Notes under the pieces: model-generated | The model's database searches: none | The model's input: only the letters and a program-made list of their open reading frames with translations | Told to the model about the DNA's origin: nothing | Origin: SVTX01 sp964526505 | GTDB lineage: Bacteria; Bacillota; Clostridia; Oscillospirales; CAG-272 | Direction of reading: 5' to 3' | DNA: 10,375 bases | NCBI GenBank assembly: GCA_964526505.1 | Contig: CAZGJC010000045.1 | Span: forward strand, 1 to 10,375 | Shown here: piece after piece, positions 1-5,508 of the stretch | How the letters are laid out: each line of letters begins with the position of its first letter | Numbering within the stretch: position 1 is the stretch's first letter | Translations under genes and position numbers: made by a program

Positions 1-315
1 CAGAGAGTTCCTACATGCACAGGTTCCACAACAATCCTCGTTGCAGTTGTAAAGGGTCACGATATCACAGTTGACGGTATCAATGCCGCTATGAAGGCAG
101 CGTCCAACGAATCTTTCGGATACAACACAGACGCTATTGTATCTTCTGACGTTATCGGTATGAGATACGGTTCTCTCTTCGATGCAACTCAGACCATGGT
201 TGCTAAGATTGATGACGACACATACCAGGTACAGGTAGTTTCGTGGTACGACAACGAAAACTCCTACACCAGCCAGATGGTTCGTACAATTAAGTACTTC
301 GCAGAACTCAACTGA
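1..315 (+). CDS. gap: Glyceraldehyde-3-phosphate dehydrogenase, C-terminal part
   Basis: This is the last 104 codons of a glycolytic, NAD(P)-dependent glyceraldehyde-3-phosphate dehydrogenase; the 5' part lies outside the window. The frame is open from base 1 (reading QRVPTCTGS...) and stops at TGA 313-315. Family hallmarks seen are RVPT-x-x-GS near the start, INAAMK, the IVSSDVIG segment, and the near-C-terminal block VSWYDNENSYTSQMVRT. The last block belongs to the catalytic domain and carries the conserved DNE that contributes to the NAD site. The catalytic cysteine and the Rossmann domain are upstream and cannot be checked. An intrinsic terminator follows 18 bp after the stop, so the gene ends its transcription unit here. 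The methionine at 91 is internal, not a start. Confidence 0.95.
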   Translation, partial: QRVPTCTGSTTILVAVVKGHDITVDGINAAMKAASNESFGYNTDAIVSSDVIGMRYGSLFDATQTMVAKIDDDTYQVQVVSWYDNENSYTSQMVRTIKYFAELN

Positions 316-333
316 TTTATTTAGAATCATTAT

Positions 334-368
334 AAAAACGGTAAGTCCCTCGGGACTTACCGTTTTTT
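334..368 (+). terminator. Intrinsic terminator after gap (probably bidirectional)
   Basis: A 10-bp GC-rich stem (CGGTAAGTCC at 339-348 with GGACTTACCG at 353-362) closes a CTCG loop. It is flanked by AAAAA on the left and TTTTTT (363-368) on the right. It follows the gap stop codon closely. Because the A tract on the left becomes a T tract on the other strand, it can also end leftward transcription from the acetyltransferase gene. Confidence 0.93.
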
Positions 369-436
369 ATATGCTACTACCGATTTTGATACAATTTGCG
401 TATGCCTGCAAATTATTTAACGTAATCACACATCCG

Positions 437-1051
437 TCAAATGATAGTTGTCCAATCTATTTCTTCGTTTTTGTAAAAATACCTTTTATCACGTTCGCCG
501 ATTTCTCTGAGAACACGGCATGGATTTCCGACAGCAACAACGTTATCGGGAATATCTTTTGTTACAACGCTTCCGCTGCCAATAACGGTGTTTTTTCCCA
601 CGTGAACACTGGGAACTATAATTACACCTGCACCGATCCAAGTATTTTCACCAATATAAACGTCTTTATTATATTGCAACCCTTTCGCTCTTAACGTCGG
701 CTCTATCGGATGATTTGCAGTCGCTATCGTCACATTAGGACCGAACATAACCTTATCACCAATATACACGTGTCCATCATCTACTATGGTAAGGTTGGAA
801 TTTGCATAGATATCACTTCCGAAGTGAACGTGATGACCACCCCAATTTGCTCTGAAAGGCAATTCAATGTAACAGTTTTCGCCACACTCTGCAAACATTT
901 CTCTCATAAATTTCATTTTTTCCGAATATTGTGAGGGTTTAAGTTGATTAAATTCCCACAACCTATCCTGATACTGTACCTGTTCACGCATTATTTCTTC
1001 ATCTCCGGGATTATATATAAGACCTTTTACCATCTTTTCGTATTCTGTCAT
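437..1051 (-). CDS. Sugar O-acetyltransferase (LacA/Maa/NodL type)
   Basis: This 204-residue protein is a left-handed beta-helix acetyltransferase that moves acetyl from acetyl-CoA to a sugar hydroxyl; the family acts as cytosolic trimers. Residues about 4-60 form the helical maltose/galactoside acetyltransferase N-terminal domain. Residues about 75-185 are hexapeptide repeats (IVDDGHVYIGDKVMFGPNV, IGENTWIGAGVIIVPSV, IGSGSVV). H114 in TIATANHPI matches the catalytic histidine (H115) of E. coli LacA, and VAVGNPCRVLREI is the usual family ending. Length matches LacA (203). The ATG at 1051 has a good AGGAG (1059-1063) seven bases upstream. It is a single-gene unit with its own promoter, convergent with gap across the shared terminator. 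The exact acceptor sugar cannot be told from sequence, so no symbol is given. Confidence 0.92.
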   Translation of the reverse strand: MTEYEKMVKGLIYNPGDEEIMREQVQYQDRLWEFNQLKPSQYSEKMKFMREMFAECGENCYIELPFRANWGGHHVHFGSDIYANSNLTIVDDGHVYIGDKVMFGPNVTIATANHPIEPTLRAKGLQYNKDVYIGENTWIGAGVIIVPSVHVGKNTVIGSGSVVTKDIPDNVVAVGNPCRVLREIGERDKRYFYKNEEIDWTTII

Positions 1052-1089
1052 TTCTATGCTCCTGCAAATTATTATTTATCATTGTGTCT

Positions 1090-1118
1090 ATTGTACCACA
1101 AAATTTAGCATTTCTCAA
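1090..1118 (-). promoter_or_regulatory. Sigma-A-type promoter for the acetyltransferase gene
   Basis: On the minus strand TTGAGA (1113-1118) is followed after exactly 17 bases by TACAAT (1090-1095). Each hexamer is one base off consensus. The expected start of transcription lies near 1083, giving a leader of about 30 nt with the ribosome site at 1059-1063. Confidence 0.75.
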
Positions 1119-1215
1119 TATGTTTGCTACTATTTACAACATATTTTGAAAAAAAGAACAAGGTCCGGCACGAATTGTATTAAATCTATGTTTTTCTTAT
1201 GGTGTGGTAATAAAG

Positions 1216-1306
1216 GGGGTCGAACTTTAACTCGGCTTCGCCGAGTTGGCAAATTCTCGCAACTGTCAACTGCACCAACACAAAAGGGAGGCTGTGCCTC
1301 CCTTTT
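1216..1306. repeat. Structured repeat, copy 1 of a tandem pair
   Basis: This 91-bp unit recurs at 1318-1408 with two base differences (period 102 bp). In + orientation it begins GGGGTCGAAC, the complement of a tRNA T-loop and 3' T-stem. It then carries a perfect 8-bp hairpin (AACTCGGC 1229-1236, loop TTC, GCCGAGTT 1240-1247), a unique middle (GCAAATTCTCGCAACTGTCAACTGCACC), and an 11-bp hairpin AAAAGGGAGGC-TGT-GCCTCCCTTTT. The last hairpin looks like a terminator on both strands. The unit lies 3' of a tRNA-Leu gene. Open frames through it on both strands are judged spurious. Confidence 0.9.
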
Positions 1307-1317
1307 CTATCCCGGAC

Positions 1318-1408
1318 GGGGTCGAACTTTAACTCGGCTTCGCCGAGTTGGCAAGTTCTCACAACTGTCAACTGCACCAACACAAAAGGGAGGCTGTGCC
1401 TCCCTTTT
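1318..1408. repeat. Structured repeat, copy 2, merging with the tRNA-Leu 3' end
   Basis: This is the second copy, with A-to-G and G-to-A differences from copy 1 in the middle segment. Hairpins are AACTCGGC 1331-1338 with GCCGAGTT 1342-1349, and AAAAGGGAGGC with GCCTCCCTTTT around 1395-1397. Unlike copy 1, the second hairpin continues into the neighbouring tRNA. The stem arms 1374-1394 and 1398-1418 are a perfect 21-bp inverted repeat, and the right arm contains the tRNA's last six bases, GCACCA. Confidence 0.9.
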
Positions 1409-1409
1409 G
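1383..1409 (-). terminator. Terminator hairpin of tRNA-Leu(UAG)
   Basis: On the minus strand, four bases after the tRNA CCA, GGGAGGC-ACA-GCCTCCC is followed by TTTTGTGTT, a canonical strong stem plus T-rich tail. Pairing can extend outward through the A/T tracts and into the tRNA end. Copy 1 of the repeat offers a second hairpin about 100 bp further on as a back-up. Confidence 0.7.
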
Positions 1410-1412
1410 TGT

Positions 1413-1497
1413 TGGTGCGGGTAACAGGGGTCGAACCTGCACACCTCACGGCGTAAGATCCTAAATCTTATGCGTCTGCCAATTCCGCCATACCCGC
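1413..1497 (-). tRNA. tRNA-Leu (anticodon UAG)
   Basis: This is an 85-nt class II tRNA including an encoded CCA. The acceptor stem is GCGGGTA (1491-1497) with TACCCGC (1417-1423), the discriminator is A (1416), and CCA occupies 1413-1415. The D-arm GGCGGAATTGGCAGACGC is typical of Leu tRNAs. The anticodon arm is TAAGA-TTTAGGA-TCTTA, giving UAG, which reads CUN codons. A long variable arm (CGCC-GTGA-GGTG) and the T-arm GCAGG-TTCGACC-CCTGT complete the cloverleaf. It has its own promoter about 110 bp upstream. Confidence 0.97.
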
Positions 1498-1600
1498 AAG
1501 GTAGGGTATGGTGGAATCAATCCGCACATACCCGTATGTCAGGGCATAACGGCATTTCTCCGTTCACGCCCTTGCACGTGGCTCAAAAGCCACAACACTG
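1498..1600 (-). promoter_or_regulatory. Hairpin-rich leader of the tRNA-Leu(UAG) transcript
   Basis: About 100 nt of 5' leader separate the predicted transcription start (near 1600) from the mature tRNA. It holds GTGGCT/AGCCAC (1578-1583 with 1588-1593), a GGGC/GCCC plus AACGG/CCGTT hairpin (1542-1571), and two mutually exclusive pairings of the segment near 1526-1533. That segment pairs either with 1504-1510 (GGGTATG/CATACCC) or with 1534-1539 (ACATA/TATGT). The likely role is in 5' processing, but this is inferred from structure only. Confidence 0.45.
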
Positions 1601-1606
1601 ACATAT

Positions 1607-1635
1607 ATTGTATCACAAATCGGTTGCAATGTCAA
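1607..1635 (-). promoter_or_regulatory. Consensus promoter for tRNA-Leu(UAG)
   Basis: On the minus strand a perfect TTGACA (1630-1635) is followed after 17 bases by TACAAT (1607-1612). It starts 15 bp after the stop codon of the HAD gene, and no clear terminator separates the two. The tRNA may therefore also receive read-through from the upstream operon. Confidence 0.88.
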
Positions 1636-1649
1636 GAAAAAATTGACCG

Positions 1650-2141
1650 TCAGATATCGTTTTCTCTTTTTATGATATCTATCAACTCATCAAGTCTGCG
1701 ACACGATACCCAAACGTCATCCATCACGTTTTTTGACGGAACCTGCCTGTCAAAGATAAACACAGGCTTCATTCCCGACGCAATCGCACCGCAAAGACCG
1801 TTTTCCGAATCTTCTGCCACAAAAGTAAACTTCGGCTCCGCACCTATNNNNNNNNNNNNNNNNNNNNNNNNNNNNNNNNNNNNNNNNNNNNNNNNNNNNN
1901 NNNNNNNNNNNNNNNNNNNNNNNNNNNNNNNNNNNNNNNNNNNNNNNGGATTTATTCTGTCTCCGTAATTTTCGTAAAGAACCCGAAAAGCCCCCTCTGC
2001 CGACGCACCCGCTATGTGTTCGTATACCGACTCGGCATTTTCAAGACCGTATTTCTCGCTCGTCATAAGCCATGAACGGCGAAACGTCACTTCCGTATCG
2101 AGTAGCGTGCCGTCCATGTCAAATATTCCGTATTTTATCAT
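1650..2141 (-). CDS. HAD-superfamily hydrolase (beta-PGM/phosphatase-like), interrupted by an N gap
   Basis: The N-terminal 64 and C-terminal 65 residues of a haloacid-dehalogenase-like phosphatase or phosphoglucomutase are visible. Motif I is FDMDGTLLDTE with the nucleophile D8 and the acid/base D10. After the gap, AEDSENGLCGAIASGM is motif IV with the metal-binding acidic pair. The cap region, motif II (Ser/Thr) and motif III (Lys) are hidden by Ns at 1848-1947. Family members of this kind run about 210-230 residues, so the visible 129 plus 33-34 hidden residues are too short. The gap is probably longer than 100 bases, or the gene is damaged inside it. The ATG lies 2 bp after the tgt stop (TGA-GA-ATG) with no clear ribosome site, which points to translational coupling. 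The substrate is not predictable. Confidence 0.85.
   Translation of the reverse strand: MIKYGIFDMDGTLLDTEVTFRRSWLMTSEKYGLENAESVYEHIAGASAEGAFRVLYENYGDRINXXXXXXXXXXXXXXXXXXXXXXXXXXXXXXXXXXIGAEPKFTFVAEDSENGLCGAIASGMKPVFIFDRQVPSKNVMDDVWVSCRRLDELIDIIKRENDI
1848..1947. other. Assembly gap of exactly 100 Ns
   Basis: The run of unknown bases is exactly 100 long, the conventional length for a scaffold gap of unknown size, and lies inside the HAD gene. The frame happens to stay open across it, which has a one-in-three chance and says nothing about the real length. Confidence 0.97.
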
Positions 2142-2143
2142 TC

Positions 2144-3280
2144 TCAGTCGGGGTTTCTTTCACCGAGAGCGATGTGATATTTCTGATAGAAACTCTCAAA
2201 ATATCCGCCGTCAAGTGCTTCTCTTATCTTCTTTGTCAAATTGTTGTAGAAGTAAAGATTGTGGACAACCGCAAGTCTCATACCAAGCGACTCTTTCGCT
2301 TTTATAAGGTGTCTTATGTACGAACGACTGTAATTACGACACGTCGGACAATCACAAGACTGCGATATGGGGCGAGGGTCACGCATGTATTTTTCATTGC
2401 ATATGTTCATTTTGCCTTCCCACGTAAAGAGATTTCCGTGACGTGCATTTCTTGACGGCATTACACAGTCAAAGAAGTCAACTCCGAGATGAACCGCTTC
2501 GAGAATGTTGCACGGTGTACCCACGCCCATAAGATATCTGGGCTTGTCTTTCGGCATAAAAGGCTCAACTGCGTCGATTATGCGATACATTTCTTCCGTT
2601 TCCTCACCTACCGCAAGACCGCCTATCGCATAGCCCTCGCAATTTATTTCCGCAATTCTTTGCATATGCTCAATACGCAAATCCGTATAAGTTCCGCCCT
2701 GATTTATTCCGAAAAGCATCTGGTGCTTGTTGATGGTTTCGGGTAAGGTGTTGAGCCTGTCCATTTCGGCACGACATCTTTCAAGCCAGCGAACCGTTCT
2801 GTCAATGGAGTTGCGAACGTACTGATACGGTGCGGGGTTCTCTATGCATTCGTCAAACGCCATTGCAATAGTCGACGCAAGGTTTGACTGTATCTGCATA
2901 CTTTCCTCAGGTCCCATAAAAATACGTTTTCCGTCAACGTGCGACTGAAAACGCACGCCCTCTTCTGTAATTTTACGAAGTTGAGCAAGTGAAAACACTT
3001 GGAATCCGCCCGAGTCCGTAAGTATAGGCTTTTGCCAATTCATAAATTTGTGAAGACCACCCATATCGTGAATGAGTTTATCCCCGGGACGAATGTGTAA
3101 GTGGTAGGTGTTGGAAAGTTCAACTTGACAGTCAATCTCGTTGAGTTCCATTGTAGACACACCGCCCTTTATGGCGGCACAAGTACCTACGTTCATAAAC
3201 ACGGGAGTCTGTATATCTCCGTGTACGGTGTGAAAGACTCCTCGTCTTGCACGACCGTCTTGTGCTAAAAGTTCAAACAT
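2144..3280 (-). CDS. tgt: Queuine/preQ1 tRNA-guanine transglycosylase
   Basis: This 378-residue enzyme exchanges the wobble guanine (G34) of GUN-anticodon tRNAs (Asp, Asn, His, Tyr) for preQ1, a step in queuosine synthesis in the cytosol. It is a TIM-barrel protein of normal family length. The motif ILTDSGGFQVFSL carries D89, the general base. FDCVMPSRNARHG carries the nucleophile D271. The zinc site is C309-x-C311-x2-C314 with H340. The ATG at 3280 was chosen because it has AAAGGAG (3288-3294) seven bases upstream and gives the usual MFELLAQDG start. A 15-codon longer frame from 3325 would run through this ribosome site and through half of a hairpin. It lies 78 bp after mutL and overlaps nothing, and its stop is 2 bp before the HAD start. 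Confidence 0.97.
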   Translation of the reverse strand: MFELLAQDGRARRGVFHTVHGDIQTPVFMNVGTCAAIKGGVSTMELNEIDCQVELSNTYHLHIRPGDKLIHDMGGLHKFMNWQKPILTDSGGFQVFSLAQLRKITEEGVRFQSHVDGKRIFMGPEESMQIQSNLASTIAMAFDECIENPAPYQYVRNSIDRTVRWLERCRAEMDRLNTLPETINKHQMLFGINQGGTYTDLRIEHMQRIAEINCEGYAIGGLAVGEETEEMYRIIDAVEPFMPKDKPRYLMGVGTPCNILEAVHLGVDFFDCVMPSRNARHGNLFTWEGKMNICNEKYMRDPRPISQSCDCPTCRNYSRSYIRHLIKAKESLGMRLAVVHNLYFYNNLTKKIREALDGGYFESFYQKYHIALGERNPD

Positions 3281-3287
3281 AACTTTG

Positions 3288-3294
3288 CTCCTTT
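3288..3294 (-). promoter_or_regulatory. Ribosome binding site that fixes the tgt start
   Basis: AAAGGAG on the minus strand is seven bases before the ATG at 3278-3280. No comparable site precedes the alternative ATG codons at 3325 or 3319. Confidence 0.85.
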
Positions 3295-3312
3295 GAGTTT
3301 TTATTTTTACTC

Positions 3313-3342
3313 TACGCATTCGCAAATACAGTGCGAAGCGTA
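3313..3342. repeat. Hairpin in the mutL-tgt spacer
   Basis: TACGC-A-TTCGCA (3313-3324) pairs with TGCGAA-GCGTA (3332-3342), giving an 11-bp stem with one bulged A and a 7-nt loop. On the minus strand it is followed by GAGTAAAAATAAAAACTC rather than a T run, so it is not a good terminator for mutL. It may be an mRNA processing or stability element, or a small dispersed palindrome. Confidence 0.6.
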
Positions 3343-3358
3343 TTTGTTATCTTAAATT

Positions 3359-5461
3359 TTACGTTCTCTCAAATTGCCTGTCAATGTTTTTCTTTGACAG
3401 TTCCATTGCCACGGGTCGCCCGTGAGGACAAAACGTAATATCGGGAATTTCCATCAGCCTCTTGATTATCCATTCGTTGTCCGCATCCGAATATTCCCTG
3501 CCGGCCTTTATCGCCGCCTTGCATGAAGCCTGATAAAGTGCTTTTTCAAATACTATATTTCGGGTTACACCCACGTTTCCCGTACCGTTCTTTATCCTGT
3601 CCGCAAATACCGCAAACATATCCGCCACCGCCGACTGTTCAATACCCGTCGGAATAGCGTTGACAAAGATAAAATTGCCCGACGTCGAAAATTCAAATCC
3701 GACGGCTTCAATCTCTCCCCTGTATTCCTCTATTGCCGACACTTCGTCACTCATAAGCATAATTTCAACCGGTAACATAAGCAACTGCGACTCTATACCC
3801 GACGCATACATATTTGCTTTAAGCCCCTCGTATATTATCCTTTCGTGTGCCGCATGCTTGTCAACCATAAGCATCTTTTCTCCGAGTTCTACGATTATGT
3901 AGGAGTTGAATGCCTCGCCGATAATTCTCCACGACGGCTTTGTCTCCGCAATTTTAACCTCTTCAACCTCGGGTACCGCCACACTCCCGTTGCGTTGCGA
4001 AACTGCATTTTCTATCGTTTTCGAAGTCTGTGAAAAATCCTCGACACATTCATAATCGGAATTTTTTGACTTATTCGGAATTACAGCGTCATTTTGAATA
4101 GGCTCTGCTGTTTCTTTAATACCGCCGTCTTTTGTAACAGACGCACTTTGAGTATTTCTCTCTTCTTTAAACACATTCGAGTCAACTTTTGCGACGGGAT
4201 TTGTCGCTTGCGTTCTTCCGATGTACGATTGGAGATACTCTTTTGCACTTATGCGTGTTTGAGGAGTCGTCTGCGTTGTGTCAACCTTTGCACTTATAAA
4301 TCCGGCGGACTCTGCCCTGTCGCTCAACCCTGCGTCGCTTGTGCGTATAACCTGTGGCATATCCATACTTATCTGACGGGATTTCAGTGACTCTCCTCTT
4401 CCAACGGGAGTAAATGCGTCGCTTACCCTGACACCGCTCTTTGCTGTCGGCGACGCCATTTGAGGACGTGTCACGTTGCTTTCAAGTGCTTCTTTGACAG
4501 CATAATATATCGCTTCAAAGACAATCTTCTCATTTGAAAATTTCACTTCGAGTTTTGCCGGATGAACGTTTACGTCAACTCGTCCGGGGTTCATTCCGAT
4601 AAATAACACGCACACAGGGAACTTTTCCGACGGCAAATATGACGAAAATGCCTGTTCAATTGCCGCCGATGCGGTCTTGCTCTTGACAAAACGCTTGTTA
4701 ATGTAGAAATTCTGATAGTTTCTGTTTCCCTTTACGTTGTCCGACCGTCCTATAAATCCCGAGATTTTTATGCCCTCGTACTCTCCCTCAACAGGAATAA
4801 GCCTTGTGGCAAAGTCCTTGCCGAATATAGAGTAAATGGTGTTTATAAGTTTCCCGTCGCCTACGGTTTGAAGCCTTTGCTGACCATCGGCTATAAACCT
4901 AAATCCTATCTCAGGGTGAGACAGTGCGACTTTTTCGACGTTGGCAAGTATCGCCGCCGTCTCCGTCACGTCTCTCTTTAAAAATTTTCTTCTTGCCGGG
5001 ACGTTGGCAAATAGATCCTCAATAATTATTGTGGTTCCATCCGAACATCCCTGCTCGCAAATTTCCTCTATTTCTCCGCAGTCAGCCTCCAACATGGCAC
5101 CCATAGCCGACTCGTGTGTTTTGGATATTATCCTCATATGCGACACCGACGATATCGCCGCCAATGCCTCTCCTCTAAATCCCAAGGTGCATATGCCGTC
5201 AAGATCCGCCGCCGTCTCTATTTTGCTTGTGGCGTGCCTACGAATTGCAAGTGGGAGATCCTCCGGTTCCATTCCGCAACCGTCGTCGGACACACGCATA
5301 AAAGTACTTCCGCCGTTGTTTATCTCAACGGTTATACGCCTCGCACCCGCATCAATTGAATTTTCCATTATTTCCTTAATGGCGGAGGCAGGTCTGTCAA
5401 CAACTTCGCCTGCCGCTATAAGGTTTGCCACCTCAAATGACAAAAGGTTTATTTTTCCCAA
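3359..5461 (-). CDS. mutL: DNA mismatch repair protein MutL
   Basis: This 700-residue protein is the MutS-activated ATPase and endonuclease that couples mismatch recognition to strand incision. The N-terminal GHKL ATPase has motif I with E30 and N34 (KEIMENSIDAG), motif II D59-x-G61-x-G63, HATSKI (76-81) and GFRGEAL (94-100). A Ser/Thr/Glu-rich linker of low complexity spans about 330-505. The C-terminal domain has the metal-binding motif DKHAAHERIIYE (534-545), ASCKAAIKAG (645-654) and CPHGRP (678-683). It is thus a nicking-type MutL, as in bacteria without MutH; the usual DQHA reads DKHA here. QLLMLP (559-564) fits the sliding-clamp contact of B. subtilis MutL (QEMIVP). The start is TTG, supported by AGGAGGG six bases upstream. 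It follows mutS by 47 bp. Confidence 0.98.
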   Translation of the reverse strand: MGKINLLSFEVANLIAAGEVVDRPASAIKEIMENSIDAGARRITVEINNGGSTFMRVSDDGCGMEPEDLPLAIRRHATSKIETAADLDGICTLGFRGEALAAISSVSHMRIISKTHESAMGAMLEADCGEIEEICEQGCSDGTTIIIEDLFANVPARRKFLKRDVTETAAILANVEKVALSHPEIGFRFIADGQQRLQTVGDGKLINTIYSIFGKDFATRLIPVEGEYEGIKISGFIGRSDNVKGNRNYQNFYINKRFVKSKTASAAIEQAFSSYLPSEKFPVCVLFIGMNPGRVDVNVHPAKLEVKFSNEKIVFEAIYYAVKEALESNVTRPQMASPTAKSGVRVSDAFTPVGRGESLKSRQISMDMPQVIRTSDAGLSDRAESAGFISAKVDTTQTTPQTRISAKEYLQSYIGRTQATNPVAKVDSNVFKEERNTQSASVTKDGGIKETAEPIQNDAVIPNKSKNSDYECVEDFSQTSKTIENAVSQRNGSVAVPEVEEVKIAETKPSWRIIGEAFNSYIIVELGEKMLMVDKHAAHERIIYEGLKANMYASGIESQLLMLPVEIMLMSDEVSAIEEYRGEIEAVGFEFSTSGNFIFVNAIPTGIEQSAVADMFAVFADRIKNGTGNVGVTRNIVFEKALYQASCKAAIKAGREYSDADNEWIIKRLMEIPDITFCPHGRPVAMELSKKNIDRQFERT

Positions 5462-5467
5462 AGTTCT

Positions 5468-5474
5468 CCCTCCT
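5468..5474 (-). promoter_or_regulatory. Strong ribosome binding site serving the TTG start of mutL
   Basis: AGGAGGG on the minus strand lies six bases before TTG (5459-5461). The protein begins with the usual MutL sequence straight after this codon (GKINLLSFEVANLIAAGEVV), and there is no in-frame ATG before the ATPase motif I. The near-perfect site probably compensates for the weaker initiation codon. Confidence 0.88.
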
Positions 5475-5508
5475 CTCTTGTTTTCTTGTCTGTTTTAAAA
5501 CGACAAAT

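Noticed and set aside
437..1051. Serine acetyltransferase (CysE) or chloramphenicol acetyltransferase (hexapeptide type)
   Set aside because: The N-terminal maltose-acetyltransferase domain, the length of 204 and the TANHPI catalytic context match LacA/Maa instead.
1216..1408. Possible CRISPR array
   Set aside because: There are only two copies, the 91-bp unit is far too long, the interval between them is 11 bp rather than a 30-40 bp spacer, and no cas genes are near.
1056..1424. Open frame of 122 codons on the + strand (and 87 codons on the - strand) through the tandem repeat
   Set aside because: The translation repeats itself because the DNA repeats, it runs through a promoter and terminator hairpins and into the tRNA, and it has no family resemblance. 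It is most likely a spurious protein produced by the repeat.
1498..1635. T-box or other riboswitch in the tRNA leader
   Set aside because: I see no T-box sequence (UGGN core), no known aptamer core and no downstream amino-acid gene. The hairpins are better treated as leader structure of unknown role.
2144..3325. Longer tgt start (15 extra codons from 3325)
   Set aside because: The extra residues are basic and unlike the family, they overlap the ribosome site at 3288-3294 and an intergenic hairpin, and the ATG at 3280 gives the normal N-terminus.
4941..5498. Long + strand open frame opposite mutL (185 codons), with similar ones opposite tgt, mutS and miaB
   Set aside because: These are antisense shadows of well-conserved genes. 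They have no family features of their own, and the frames mirror codon bias of the true strand.
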